Part shown: positions 25,826-34,298 of the stretch, piece after piece
How positions within the stretch are numbered: position 1 is the stretch's first letter
Layout of the letters: every line of letters starts with the position of its first letter
From: Berkiella sp964594635
GTDB lineage: Bacteria > Pseudomonadota > Gammaproteobacteria > Berkiellales > Berkiellaceae
Direction: 5' to 3'
Assembly: GCA_964594635.1 (NCBI GenBank)
Contig: CAZQMV010000008.1
Location: 1 to 64,000, forward strand
Length of the DNA stretch: 64,000 bases
Position numbers and translations under genes: made by a program
Notes under the pieces: generated by a model
What the model saw: the letters and a program-made list of their open reading frames with translations, nothing else
Told to the model about the DNA's origin: nothing
Databases searched by the model: none

Positions 25826-26182
25826 TTAAATTCCTAACATCACCTTCGCTTTACGAACCAGTTTCTTACATCTTGCAACACCGCTTGCTCTTTCAACAAA
25901 TTTCAGCAGTAATACATTTGTCTTTTCAGGTTTATTTAAAAATTGCTGTGCAATGGCTTCCCAATATAACCCTTCGAAGTACTTTGGATCGGTTTTAAGT
26001 GCTGGTCTTGCAAAAGTGACTGCCGAACTTAATTTACCTTTCTGGAATTTTTCATAATATAAACAAATGGTTTCTGCAATGGCGGCTATAACATCCGGAT
26101 CATGAGGGCGCTCTTTGTGCTCTTGATGTAGCTGGGTCAATTGCGTTTCAAGGCATTCTCTGTTCTTTTCCTTTTTCGACAA
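25826..26182 (-). CDS. C-terminal fragment: TPR-like helical protein (third part of the split gene)
   Basis: 118 aa, with only a TTG available as start and no ribosome site. It contains helical pairs of TPR character (DPDVIAAIAETICLYYEKFQ; FEGLYWEAIAQQFLNKPEK) and a basic end (CKKLVRKAKVML). The lack of a start and its overlap with the zinc-ribbon frame suggest that it is the tail of the upstream frames. Confidence 0.45.
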   Translation of the reverse strand: MSKKEKNRECLETQLTQLHQEHKERPHDPDVIAAIAETICLYYEKFQKGKLSSAVTFARPALKTDPKYFEGLYWEAIAQQFLNKPEKTNVLLLKFVERASGVARCKKLVRKAKVMLGI

Positions 26183-26304
26183 GTAGGGCAGCGTATGGCT
26201 CTGGCTCTTAAGCCGAATTTTAAAACTTCAAACCAATACTGTTGTTCTTTTGCCCAAAAGATAAATTCATTTCCACATTGAACGCAGGTGATTGTTTCAT
26301 CCAC
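26137..26304 (-). CDS. Zinc-ribbon segment (55 aa), possibly translated on its own
   Basis: Frame GTG-GAT-GAA at 26304 to TGA at 26137. It encodes DETITCVQCGNEF, then WAKEQQYWFE, then RCPTCRKRKR: a four-Cys zinc ribbon of the C-x2-C...C-x2-C type. AGGAG lies four bases upstream of the GTG, so it could be started independently even though it overlaps both neighbouring frames. In homologues this segment is internal to a longer protein. Confidence 0.6.
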   Translation of the reverse strand: MDETITCVQCGNEFIFWAKEQQYWFEVLKFGLRARAIRCPTCRKRKRTENALKRN

Positions 26305-26528
26305 ATAGCTCCTACAGGCATTTTGGGTTTAAAATCGGGATCAAAAACAGTATAAGGATATGTTTTGCCATTTGGAGCAACAAAAGTCTTTTCAAGCATC
26401 GGAACATCACCCAATAAGGGGTGGTAAACAATTTTTGTAACAGGTTTTGCAATTTTAGTTGAAGGCTTTTTGTTGCTTTTCGTGTTTGTATTGGGTTTGC
26501 TTTGTGAGCGATGTTGATTTTCATTCAC
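26220..26528 (-). CDS. N-terminal fragment of the split zinc-ribbon protein
   Basis: 102 aa. A Lys/Ser/Thr/Asn-rich start (SKPNTNTKSNKKPSTK) is followed by YHPLLGDVPMLEKTFVAPNG and YPYTVFDPDFKPKMPVGA, a conserved-looking block. The last ~25 residues are read in a frame where the neighbouring frame encodes the zinc ribbon, so they are probably frameshift sequence. Its ATG is four bases after the stop of 26533-27216, consistent with an operon. Confidence 0.5.
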   Translation of the reverse strand: MNENQHRSQSKPNTNTKSNKKPSTKIAKPVTKIVYHPLLGDVPMLEKTFVAPNGKTYPYTVFDPDFKPKMPVGAMWMKQSPAFNVEMNLSFGQKNNSIGLKF

Positions 26529-26532
26529 TATG

Positions 26533-27216
26533 TCACTTATTTTTTAACCTCAAAATAAAACTTAGCACATGATTTAATTGATAAGGGGTACCTGCCACAT
26601 ATTGGTTTAAATATCCGGTTTCAAGTTGAATTGCTTTTGTCATCGGAATTAAAAGCCCTGCAAAGGCCCTATTTTGATTAAAAAGACTGTGATAGATCCA
26701 AGATGGATTGTTAGCATTTAAAAAGACTTCATCAAAAAGAATAAAGAAATAGCCATTTCTATTTAACGGAAAACTGAATGCGACTTTTTCTCGGAAGCGT
26801 AATGCCCAATCGGTTTGGTATTCTTGCTTACGCTGTTCAAGACGTGTTCTTGAATCAATTTGGATAAGGTGGCTATCAAATATTTCCCAAGAGAGTTGTT
26901 CCCATATTCGATATTGAAATGTATCTGGATCGTCTACTTTGTGCGTCGTATTAAAATAATTCCCTACCCAAAATGTCATTCGTTTAGATAATGGATAGCC
27001 TAGCCCCACCCACAGATTCGCTTCATCAAAACATTGGCTTCGGCTGATAAATCTGAGTTGAGGCTCTAGATAGTATTGAAATTGTCCTGTGAGTGATCCT
27101 TTAAAATCAATTGCTGTCCAAAGTTTCGCTTTTTGTAATTCAGGTTCAGCGCGTGCAAGGCTTGCGAATAACAGAGAAAACACAAGAAAAATAAATATTT
27201 TTTTATAGGATCTCAT
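26533..27216 (-). CDS. DUF2490-like outer-membrane beta-barrel protein
   Basis: 227 aa from MRSYKKIF; a signal peptide (IFIFLVFSLLFASLARA) precedes EPELQKAKLW. Alternating aromatic strands (LTGQFQYYLEPQLRF, RMTFWVGNYFNTTH, QIDSRTRLEQRK) and the final strand LNHVLSFILRLKNK, ending near an aromatic/aliphatic C-terminus, match the DUF2490 barrel family. An ATG at 27246 overlaps the stop of the methyltransferase gene (ATGA) and adds ten residues; either start may be used. Middle gene of a three-gene minus-strand operon. Confidence 0.75.
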   Translation of the reverse strand: MRSYKKIFIFLVFSLLFASLARAEPELQKAKLWTAIDFKGSLTGQFQYYLEPQLRFISRSQCFDEANLWVGLGYPLSKRMTFWVGNYFNTTHKVDDPDTFQYRIWEQLSWEIFDSHLIQIDSRTRLEQRKQEYQTDWALRFREKVAFSFPLNRNGYFFILFDEVFLNANNPSWIYHSLFNQNRAFAGLLIPMTKAIQLETGYLNQYVAGTPYQLNHVLSFILRLKNK

Positions 27217-27242
27217 CAAATCCACTTTATTGAGAGGTAATA

Positions 27243-27863
27243 TCATTTTTTTCTACAAAATAATCGATAAGCTGCATGAGAATGATAGCTATGATTTTTT
27301 TCGATTAAGTCACAAGTCAGAACTGCAAATTGTGCCTCTGCAAGGATTTTTTTGATTTCATCTGCCTCATAGTAAGCCCAAAATTTTTGCGCAGCACCTT
27401 CATAGCGCTGATCAATTTCTAATAATTCGCCAGAGCCCTTTTTTAAAGTCAGATAAAAGTAACCATCTTCTTCTAAAATGGCGTGAATGCGTGCAAGAAC
27501 GCTTGGCAACACAGATTTCGGAAGATGTAAAAGGGAACTTGCTGCCCACACCGCATCAAAGGTTTCTTCAGGAAAATCGAGTTCTTCAATATCCATTAAT
27601 TGAAAATTAACCGTTGGCGCATGAGCCTTGGCAATGTCAAGCAGATTAGCGCAAAAATCGATGCCAATCACTTCGGCACCCATGCTTTGGAAAATCTTGG
27701 CGTCTCTGCCGGAGCCACAGCCTATATCCAGTATTCGAGGAGCAGGTATCAGGACACTCATCAGTTTATCAATTGAGTCGATTGGCGCAAGGGAGGCGAC
27801 CTTCTCTGCAAAGGCGCTTGCCGTGGCTTCATAACTTAATCGGGTAGTTTCTTTATGTGACAT
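27243..27863 (-). CDS. Class I SAM-dependent methyltransferase
   Basis: 206 aa. SAM motif I is ILDIGCGSGRDAKIF; motif II follows as AEVIGIDFCANLLDIAKAHA; then FQLMDIEELDFPEETFDAVW and a post-motif LPKSVLPSVLARIHAILEEDG. The substrate is not recognisable; it resembles small-molecule (UbiE/Tehb-like) methyltransferases. ATG 27863 is used; one at 27875 is also in frame and neither has a strong ribosome site. First gene of the operon continuing into the DUF2490-like and zinc-ribbon genes. Confidence 0.88.
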   Translation of the reverse strand: MSHKETTRLSYEATASAFAEKVASLAPIDSIDKLMSVLIPAPRILDIGCGSGRDAKIFQSMGAEVIGIDFCANLLDIAKAHAPTVNFQLMDIEELDFPEETFDAVWAASSLLHLPKSVLPSVLARIHAILEEDGYFYLTLKKGSGELLEIDQRYEGAAQKFWAYYEADEIKKILAEAQFAVLTCDLIEKNHSYHSHAAYRLFCRKK

Positions 27864-28017
27864 CGACAAAACCATTGTATTTGCAAGAATCAGGCATCAA
27901 TTTTAGCCCAGCTGACCCCCTAAAGAAAGCAACGAATGGTTTTTACCACAGACAATCCTACATAAATAGGTTAGTTTTGCAGATAATTTTGTTACTAAGT
28001 CATCAGGATGTCATGTT

Positions 28018-29700
28018 ATGCTCAATGCTAAGCAAAGAACCCTTATTCAACAGTTTATTGCACAAGAATTACAACGTGCGGATCTACAAGTGGAGGAAAC
28101 TCTCGCTTGGCTGGCAAATGAAAATGATGGGCAGAAAGTGTCAGAAGATATGGCATCAGTGTTGGCGTTACTCAAAGTCATTCTGACTGAAGAAACCTCT
28201 ATCGAAACATCCACGTTATTAAAAATGCTGAAAATGCATACGCTATCAACAGAGCAAGATCCAACGTATACGGAAGTTAAAACAGCTATGATGGATGTCG
28301 TTACGAGCACTTTACTTAACCCTAAACAAGATGAGCTTTCACGTTACCGGGGTGCCTATTTATCAATCACTCCGTTACATAGCCCTTATCCGCAATTGGT
28401 ATTAGAGTTTGCGACAAATGCTCCCGAGTTCCCAAGCATTTTTATGAGAATTTCAACAACATTAAACGATATTCTACCGGTTAAGATGTCTGTTAATGCT
28501 CAAGGAATAGAGCTCGAAATTGATTTATTGCCAGATCTTAAGATTTCCAATTTGATTGCAATTTTGTCGCGTTTACCCCTTGATAGAGCATATGTTTCAC
28601 CCGAGAAGAGTTTTATCCAAGCCATGCTCGGTTATCAAAAATATTATCAAGTTGATTTTCAGAATGCTAAAACGCCGTGTGAGCGCTTTCAGAAGCATTG
28701 TGAACATCTGTTTTTGAAATGGGAAGAAGCACCATCACAAGAGTGTGCGATGATGTGTATCACAACTGCCACACACGAATTATTTAAAAAAGGGAATGAG
28801 ATTTCTGTTAATGACATGAAAGCTTTATCCTCTTTTTGGGTGGGTATAGATTTACCAGAAGATATCAAGGCTTGTCTTAAAGCGGTTGTATTCAACAAAA
28901 TGGGACATTACTTACGGGATATGAAAGCATTCATATTAGCAAAATCCTTTTTTACACGCGCTAATATTAAAAATGATAATGAAATCACTTCTCGGTTACT
29001 GCTGACTCTATTAATTGATAATCATCGTCAATTAATAGAACTCAATCCATCAGACTCGCCAATTGCGATGGAGTCGAAAGCTGAAGTTGCTAAACGAGAA
29101 GCGCACTTAGAAAGTTTGACACCAAAAAGTAACGGTTTAAAGCGCCATGTCTTTATTTGTTTACCAGAGACTATGCCAGCTGCAGCTGAGGGGCAACAAG
29201 AAATAGCACAGCCATTTCGACCAGAACAACCGCTCATGCGATTCAGAAATTACAAGGCTAAAACACTAGAAGAAATGACAAAGTCGCAAAGAGAAGTCAT
29301 CAAACGTCTCTTTGGTTTTACTGAAACTGAATTGAAGGTGATGAATAAGTTTGAGCAAGCTTTCGTTGATTATTCAGGTATTCAAGCACCGCAACAGGGT
29401 CATGCAAATATGAAGGTGATAAAAGGTAGAGATGGGCATTCGTTTGAAACTATTCTTGATCTTCGCTTGAATCAAGAACAAAAAGTTCAATTGGAGGCCT
29501 TTTGTCATAAAGCAAATAGTGGATTCGCAAACGTTTCAACGCAATTGTCACCGGTTGGTTGGAATGCCTGTGGTATTTATCGCTTCCGCTTTGATGCAGA
29601 AGCGTTCACTCGCTATTTGCATGAAGTGAAAGCGGAATTGGATGCAAAAGCAATCACAGCAAATAAACTATCTGGTATACAAGAAAGAAATACAATCTAG
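28018..29700 (+). CDS. Large hypothetical protein, effector-like (560 aa)
   Basis: Soluble, mostly helical, with no signal peptide, membrane segment or ankyrin repeat. Residues 1-110 are amphipathic helices. Residues ~110-190 look alpha-beta (SITPLHSPYPQLVLEFATNA; MSVNAQGIELEIDLLPD). The centre (~220-340) is helical. The C-terminal ~120 residues (FETILDLRLNQEQKVQLEAF; WNACGIYRFRFDAEAFTRYL) form another compact unit. CAGGATGTCATGTT precedes the ATG. I recognise no family. It is followed by a terminator, so it is monocistronic. Confidence 0.65.
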   Translation: MLNAKQRTLIQQFIAQELQRADLQVEETLAWLANENDGQKVSEDMASVLALLKVILTEETSIETSTLLKMLKMHTLSTEQDPTYTEVKTAMMDVVTSTLLNPKQDELSRYRGAYLSITPLHSPYPQLVLEFATNAPEFPSIFMRISTTLNDILPVKMSVNAQGIELEIDLLPDLKISNLIAILSRLPLDRAYVSPEKSFIQAMLGYQKYYQVDFQNAKTPCERFQKHCEHLFLKWEEAPSQECAMMCITTATHELFKKGNEISVNDMKALSSFWVGIDLPEDIKACLKAVVFNKMGHYLRDMKAFILAKSFFTRANIKNDNEITSRLLLTLLIDNHRQLIELNPSDSPIAMESKAEVAKREAHLESLTPKSNGLKRHVFICLPETMPAAAEGQQEIAQPFRPEQPLMRFRNYKAKTLEEMTKSQREVIKRLFGFTETELKVMNKFEQAFVDYSGIQAPQQGHANMKVIKGRDGHSFETILDLRLNQEQKVQLEAFCHKANSGFANVSTQLSPVGWNACGIYRFRFDAEAFTRYLHEVKAELDAKAITANKLSGIQERNTI

Positions 29701-29708
29701 CAAAAATG

Positions 29709-29741
29709 AGCTGCGACATTTCAATATGTCGTAGCTTCTTC
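29709..29741 (+). terminator. Rho-independent terminator after the 560-aa gene
   Basis: AGCTGCGACAT pairs with ATGTCGTAGCT (one G-T pair) around a six-base loop, followed by TCTTC; it starts eight bases after the stop codon. Confidence 0.7.
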
Positions 29742-29893
29742 ATTCAATTAAAGGCGATGAAACAGATAAATCGTATGTTATTTGAAACGCACCTAAATCA
29801 TTACCAACGCTGTAGAGCGTCTTGCCTTAATAAGATTTGTTGTGTGATAGTATCAAGATTTGAAAAGCATTTAACTGGCAAATAAGGCACACT

Positions 29894-31342
29894 ATGTCTA
29901 CCAACGGGGCAAGTTTTGCAGGTGCAACACAAGATGAAGAATTTGAAGCCTTACTTCAAGCTACCTATGATAGATATCATGCTGATGATTTCTTTGAACT
30001 TTCTAATTTGCTTATCCCAGAAGCATCTGTTCTTGCAGTGTCTGCGGAGCCGATACCAACATCAAAAGTAGTCACCTACCAACCTATAAGTCAAAAGCCA
30101 TCAGTCGAGGCTAAATCAGAAACCTCAGAACATTCAATTGATGATCAAGATTATGCTCCAAAACGTGCTAAAAAGCGTAAGCTAAAAGGAATTGCAAAAT
30201 CCCTTACACCTTCTGAATCATCAACTTCAGATAAGCAAAGAGCACGCAAAAATTCACAAAAATTAATTCAACCCGATGATCTTAACGATCTTGCTAAAGG
30301 TATTGAAAGACTAAAAAATGCCTTAGCAAAGGTTAAAGAGAAGGCCCAACATAAGACAATACCCGGTGATTTAACGTCAATTCAACTGAAAGAATGGATA
30401 AGTAAGGAAAAACATAATCAGTCATCTCGAATAGGTCGCTACCTAAAAGCGATAGCTGAACTAGAAGAAAAGCAAGAAATTGAAAAATTAAAAAAAGAGA
30501 ATATCAGGCTCAATAATCATAATAGATCACTGTTACATGCGAATGCAGAATTAAATAAAAAGATGACTTCTCTTAAAAGTACTCATGAAGAAGTTTTAAA
30601 AAGCTTTGCGGTATTAAAAGATGAAATGAAAGCACTCATTGTCGAAAATGAGAAGAATGCGAAAGAGTCAGCAGAGACGATAGATGATTTGTGCAAGAAA
30701 TTGACAGCACTTAAAGAGGCTGAAAGTCAAAAAAGTGCTTCTCAAATTCAAATTCATGAGCTGAGTGTTGAAAAAGTGCAGCTGAGAAAAACGCTTGATG
30801 ATGCGAAAAAGACTCATCAACAAGCTGAGCAAAATATGCAAACAGTAATTGAAAAATTTGAATCGCTAGTTGCTCATTACGAAGCAGAACAACAAGTTGA
30901 AAAGCAGAAAGTTGCAGCAGCAGAAATTGCGAGAGTTAATGATATTACGAGAATGCGTACTGAATTTGAGCAAGTCATTCGTCCGCTGCAGGAAAGAATT
31001 GAGTCATTAAGAGCACAAGAAGCAAGGCAAGTTGACTACATAGTTTGGTTGGAAAAAAAGACTGAATATCTAGAATTACAAAGTGTTCGTCAAAGCGATG
31101 AATACAATGAGATCACAAGTGTTTTACAAAGAAGGGAGCAGGCATTTGATGTTTTAGAGTATCAATATCGAAACAATCTTGCACACATCAGAAGTTTAGA
31201 GACTGAAGTTGAACGATATCGATCTTCACGATTGCCCAATCCGCCACTGATTTATTCTCCAAAATATCGTCAGCAATCGCAATTAATGCCGCCTGTAGAT
31301 TTTTCAAATGTATCAAGTCAAAATAGGAGTAAGTTTTCATGA
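29894..31342 (+). CDS. Coiled-coil protein (482 aa), coupled to a HAD phosphatase gene
   Basis: Residues ~30-130 are Ser/Lys-rich and probably disordered (APKRAKKRKLKGIAKSL is a possible nuclear-localisation-like basic patch). From ~150 to ~440 the protein is almost continuous heptad coiled coil (EKLKKENIRLNNHNRSLLHA; ESLRAQEARQVDYIVWLEKK). The end is Pro/Ser/Gln-rich. AAGGCACACT precedes the ATG. The stop overlaps the start of the next gene by ATGA, showing translational coupling to the HAD protein although the two seem to act in different compartments. Function unknown. Confidence 0.7.
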   Translation: MSTNGASFAGATQDEEFEALLQATYDRYHADDFFELSNLLIPEASVLAVSAEPIPTSKVVTYQPISQKPSVEAKSETSEHSIDDQDYAPKRAKKRKLKGIAKSLTPSESSTSDKQRARKNSQKLIQPDDLNDLAKGIERLKNALAKVKEKAQHKTIPGDLTSIQLKEWISKEKHNQSSRIGRYLKAIAELEEKQEIEKLKKENIRLNNHNRSLLHANAELNKKMTSLKSTHEEVLKSFAVLKDEMKALIVENEKNAKESAETIDDLCKKLTALKEAESQKSASQIQIHELSVEKVQLRKTLDDAKKTHQQAEQNMQTVIEKFESLVAHYEAEQQVEKQKVAAAEIARVNDITRMRTEFEQVIRPLQERIESLRAQEARQVDYIVWLEKKTEYLELQSVRQSDEYNEITSVLQRREQAFDVLEYQYRNNLAHIRSLETEVERYRSSRLPNPPLIYSPKYRQQSQLMPPVDFSNVSSQNRSKFS

Positions 31343-32343
31343 GTATTGTTATACAAAGAGGACTTTCTTTGTTAGTGCTATTCTTTTGTGGGTTAGCACA
31401 TGCAAATGATCCACTTCCTTCATGGAATGAAGGGGCGAGTAAAAAGGCCATTATTCAATTTGTCGATAAAGTTAAAAACAACAACGCCAAAGAATTTGTC
31501 CCAACGAATGAACGGATCGCCGTTTTTGATAATGATGGTACTTTATGGGTAGAGCATCCTATGTATGTGCAGCTTGCCTTTGCATTGGATCGTGTGAAGG
31601 AATTGGCACCTCAACATCCCGAATGGAAAACCAAGCAGCCGTTTAAAGCCGTATTGGAAGGGGATATGAAAACACTGGAAGCTTTAGACGAGAAAGCGGC
31701 TGTTGAAATTATGATGACAACCCATGCTGGAATGACCAGTGAAGAATTTGATGAGATTGCGCTGAAATGGATCACAACAGCTCGCCATCCTCGATTTAAC
31801 GTTCCTTATACTGAATTGGTTTATCAGCCGATGGTTGAATTGCTTGAATATTTACGAGCCAACGATTTTAAAACCTTTATTGTTTCTGGTGGTGGCATAG
31901 AATTTATGCGACCTTGGGCACAAAAATCTTATGGCATTCCCCCAAGTCAAGTGGTGGGCAGTAGTATAAAGCTTAAGTATGAGCTACGAGATGGCAAGCC
32001 CGTATTGTTAAGATTGCCTGAAATAAACTTCATTGATGATAAACAAGGCAAACCGATCGGTATTCAAAATCATATTGGAATGAGACCCATTGCTGCGTTT
32101 GGCAATTCCGATGGTGACTATCAAATGCTTGAATGGACAACGGCAGGAAGTGGCCCAAGGCTTGGCATGATAGTGCATCATGACGATGCCAAGCGAGAAT
32201 ATGCTTATGATAGACATACCGGATTTGGCAAGCTTGATAAGGCTTTAGATGCTGCGAAAAGTCATGGCTGGTTAATGATTAATATGAAAGAAGATTGGAA
32301 AGTCATTTTTAAAGATGAGAATGAAATGAAGGTTACAGATTAA
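31339..32343 (+). CDS. Secreted HAD-superfamily phosphatase (phosphoserine-phosphatase-like)
   Basis: 334 aa with signal peptide (GLSLLVLFFCGLAHA). HAD motif I is D64-N-D66-G-T in IAVFDNDGTLWVEH; motif II is the Ser of FIVSGGGIEF; motif III/IV lies in AAFGNSDGDYQML. The cap has the GMTSEEFDEIALKWITTARH helix. The family hydrolyses phosphate esters; a periplasmic place follows from the signal peptide, and a nucleotide- or phosphoamino-acid substrate is possible. Coupled by ATGA to the upstream coiled-coil gene and ended by the terminator at 32367. Confidence 0.88.
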   Translation: MSIVIQRGLSLLVLFFCGLAHANDPLPSWNEGASKKAIIQFVDKVKNNNAKEFVPTNERIAVFDNDGTLWVEHPMYVQLAFALDRVKELAPQHPEWKTKQPFKAVLEGDMKTLEALDEKAAVEIMMTTHAGMTSEEFDEIALKWITTARHPRFNVPYTELVYQPMVELLEYLRANDFKTFIVSGGGIEFMRPWAQKSYGIPPSQVVGSSIKLKYELRDGKPVLLRLPEINFIDDKQGKPIGIQNHIGMRPIAAFGNSDGDYQMLEWTTAGSGPRLGMIVHHDDAKREYAYDRHTGFGKLDKALDAAKSHGWLMINMKEDWKVIFKDENEMKVTD

Positions 32344-32366
32344 AATATCTTAAGAACTTACTACTT

Positions 32367-32400
32367 GGACAAGTTAGGTGAACCTAACTTGTCCTTTTGT
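32367..32400 (+). terminator. Rho-independent terminator after the HAD gene
   Basis: Perfect 13-bp stem GGACAAGTTAGGT / ACCTAACTTGTCC with a GA loop, followed by TTTTGTTG, 24 bp past the stop. Confidence 0.88.
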
Positions 32401-32624
32401 TGAGCTTCGCTAAGAAAAGCCCTGTATTGGACATGTTGGGTTTTTCAGTAATACTGTCTGGTTTGACATGATAGTAACAACACCCTTCATATTTCATGCC
32501 CATATAGAGTGTTGTCATTCATAGTACTGTCGATCTATCCTGGTCAATTATCAGAATAATAGCATAGGCAAAGGTTCTCTGCTAAATTCAATGAAGTGAA
32601 TATCCATTATCCGAGGGATTAACA

Positions 32625-32963
32625 ATGAATAAAGCAGCAATTACCTTTTTAGTGTGGTTCTTGCCCGTTATATTGCTATTGGTGTCATTAATACCCATTT
32701 CTTGGCCAGCATTGTTGTTCCCACTCGTATTGCAAATAGTCGTGTCACTAGCAGCTGCGTATATTGTTTATTTGTTGTTCACCTTAAAACCACAATATTA
32801 CATGCTTTGGGCTATCCCCTTTATCCTATTTGTTCTCATTTACAATCCGATTATTACGGTTAGCGCTATGCCAGGGATCTTATTACCCTTAGCATTAGTC
32901 ACTGCAATTATCTGGATTGCAAATTGGTTTTTCGTATTTCGTAATAACTATAAATTATTCTGA
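32625..32963 (+). CDS. Small membrane protein, three to four segments (112 aa)
   Basis: Almost wholly hydrophobic: ITFLVWFLPVILLLVSLIPI, then LLFPLVLQIVVSLAAAYIVY, then MLWAIPFILFVLIYNPIITV and LPLALVTAIIWIANWFFVF. CGAGGGATTAACA precedes the ATG. No family recognised; the central segment, with YNPI at its end, recalls small DUF6804-like membrane proteins such as the one at 21853-22596. A weak hairpin (GGGAAAATG/CATTTTCCC, 32973-32995) follows and may end transcription. Confidence 0.7.
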   Translation: MNKAAITFLVWFLPVILLLVSLIPISWPALLFPLVLQIVVSLAAAYIVYLLFTLKPQYYMLWAIPFILFVLIYNPIITVSAMPGILLPLALVTAIIWIANWFFVFRNNYKLF

Positions 32964-33033
32964 TCTTAACAAGGGAAAATGGTTCACATTTTCCCTTTCC
33001 CTCTAGAGTGCGCAGAGTATGCGAAGGACCATT

Positions 33034-33267
33034 TTAACTAACTGCTTTTCCAAACGCTTTACTTATAAGCGGACGAAATACGTTGTTATTTAAAAACAAG
33101 GAAAGACAAAATAGCAAAATAGAGATCAGTGCAGAAGTAAAATACGCAAAAAGGATATCCTCAAACACTTGTGTCATTGCAATAAATATAAAAGGCATAA
33201 GAACGAGTACAAATAAAGCTTCATAAACAAATTCTAGATTTTCGATTCTTTTCTTGCGGTTATACAC
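33034..33267 (-). CDS. Small two-segment membrane protein (77 aa)
   Basis: GTG start at 33267 after AAAAGGTCAACC; an earlier GTG at 33282 has no ribosome site. A basic N-terminus (YNRKKRIENLEF) leads to two membrane segments (ALFVLVLMPFIFIAMTQVF; AYFTSALISILLFCLSLFL). No family recognised. Convergent with the small membrane protein at 32625-32963. Confidence 0.5.
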   Translation of the reverse strand: MYNRKKRIENLEFVYEALFVLVLMPFIFIAMTQVFEDILFAYFTSALISILLFCLSLFLNNNVFRPLISKAFGKAVS

Positions 33268-33282
33268 GGTTGACCTTTTCAC

Positions 33283-33741
33283 ACTTCAAAGTAGTTGCCA
33301 TATGATATCGTAAGTCATGTTCAACCAATATATACGCAGACTTCATTTGTCGCTTAATTTTCACGGGTCGTCTGTAATTTTGCTCTTCATTGCGACTATG
33401 GGGGGTCTTGAGCGTTGGTCAAATACTCATGCCCGGTTGAGTAAATCGCAAGGGGGGGATCTCTGTGATTAAATGAGCATCAACGTTGTTGAAGCGATGA
33501 CTCAATGTTTCTAATAAAGCAAAAAAATCAGCAAGTGTAGATTCTTGGCCAATAAAATGCGGAGGTATTTGTTGTTGTGTAAGGTTATGGCTGTGAGCAT
33601 AAGATCCTCCTTAACGCATAACACGCAAAGATACCACGCATAACGTAGTGGCTAAAATGTTGTTCTCATTTAGATTCTCATGTAATATGTGCGGCTAACA
33701 TAAATGAGTTAATATTCTAAATTGAATTGGCGAGTAGTAAC
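33283..33741. other. Intergenic stretch with a possible broken small gene
   Basis: Apart from the broken frame at 33419-33600, no gene or RNA was recognised. It includes a run of seven G (33452-33458) and an AT-rich region before 33742 that should hold the promoter of the next gene. Confidence 0.4.
33419..33600 (-). pseudogene. Possible frameshifted small gene
   Basis: An ATG at 33600 has a very strong ribosome site (AAGGAGGATCTT) but its frame stops after 29 codons. The neighbouring frame runs on to 33419 with protein-like content (IPPHFIGQESTLADFFALLE; then SHRFNNVDAHLITEIPPLRF). The distance from ATG to that stop is 182 bp, one short of a multiple of three, so one lost base would give a ~60-aa protein. 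Not a family I know. Confidence 0.35.
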
Positions 33742-34272
33742 ATGGTTACGCTATCGATAGCAGAAATTAAACGCGTTGCCTTTAAAGAAAGATCCAGAGC
33801 CAAATATAAACACTGTACAAATTTCATTAGAGATCGTGAAATTAATATCATTGTAAAGAATATGTTTTATGCCAAAACGAATTTTTTGATCACGTTTTAT
33901 GCAGAACTAGTAAGTGAAATTATTTTTGCCCATTATGGGTACCGAAATAAAACAGTAAAAGATGAGCAGGAAAAAGCACGAGCATTAGAACTCTTTGAAA
34001 GAACACCTGATAGGATCCAAAACATTCTTCGTCAAAATAGTGAATTAATGGAGATCATCGATGATCTTTATCTCAAGCAACCTTTGCAAGATCAAGTGCT
34101 GCTTTGGAGGCAACGCCAGGAGATCGTTAGAAATAATCAAAGTTTTCGCTCACATCGAGTCACAATTGAAGGGAAATACATCGTTGAGATTGATGATGTA
34201 AAAACTCCTAAAACACTTTACAGCTTTGGAAATGTCAGAAAACTTTGCAGAAGTGTCATTAAGAGTTGGTAA
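33742..34272 (+). CDS. Hypothetical soluble protein (176 aa)
   Basis: From ATG 33742 (MVTLSIAEIKRVAFKERSRA); a TTG five codons upstream is less likely. Basic and helical, with a central FLITFYAELVSEIIFAHYGY helix and a beta-like end (HRVTIEGKYIVEIDDVKTPK). No membrane segment or signal peptide. No family recognised. It ends 26 bp before the convergent nuclease gene at 34299-34922, so it is not in an operon with it. Confidence 0.55.
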   Translation: MVTLSIAEIKRVAFKERSRAKYKHCTNFIRDREINIIVKNMFYAKTNFLITFYAELVSEIIFAHYGYRNKTVKDEQEKARALELFERTPDRIQNILRQNSELMEIIDDLYLKQPLQDQVLLWRQRQEIVRNNQSFRSHRVTIEGKYIVEIDDVKTPKTLYSFGNVRKLCRSVIKSW

Positions 34273-34298
34273 CACGATTAAGTAAACTTCAAAAAATC

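Larger units (their letters stand above)
25826..26528 (-). pseudogene. Zinc-ribbon / TPR-like protein gene split by two -1 frameshifts
   Basis: Three overlapping frames read as consecutive parts of one protein: 26528-26220 (N-terminal part ending near FKPKMPVGA), 26304-26137 (zinc ribbon with CVQCG and CPTCR), and 26182-25826 (helical repeat tail). The total length of 703 bp is two short of a multiple of three; one base missing near 26305 and one in the A-rich run near 26170-26180 would restore a ~234-aa protein. The order (conserved N-terminal motif, zinc ribbon, helical repeat) matches bacterial zinc-ribbon-domain proteins as I remember them. It could be a decaying gene, assembly errors or real overlapping genes. 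It follows the DUF2490-like gene by four bases. Confidence 0.6.
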
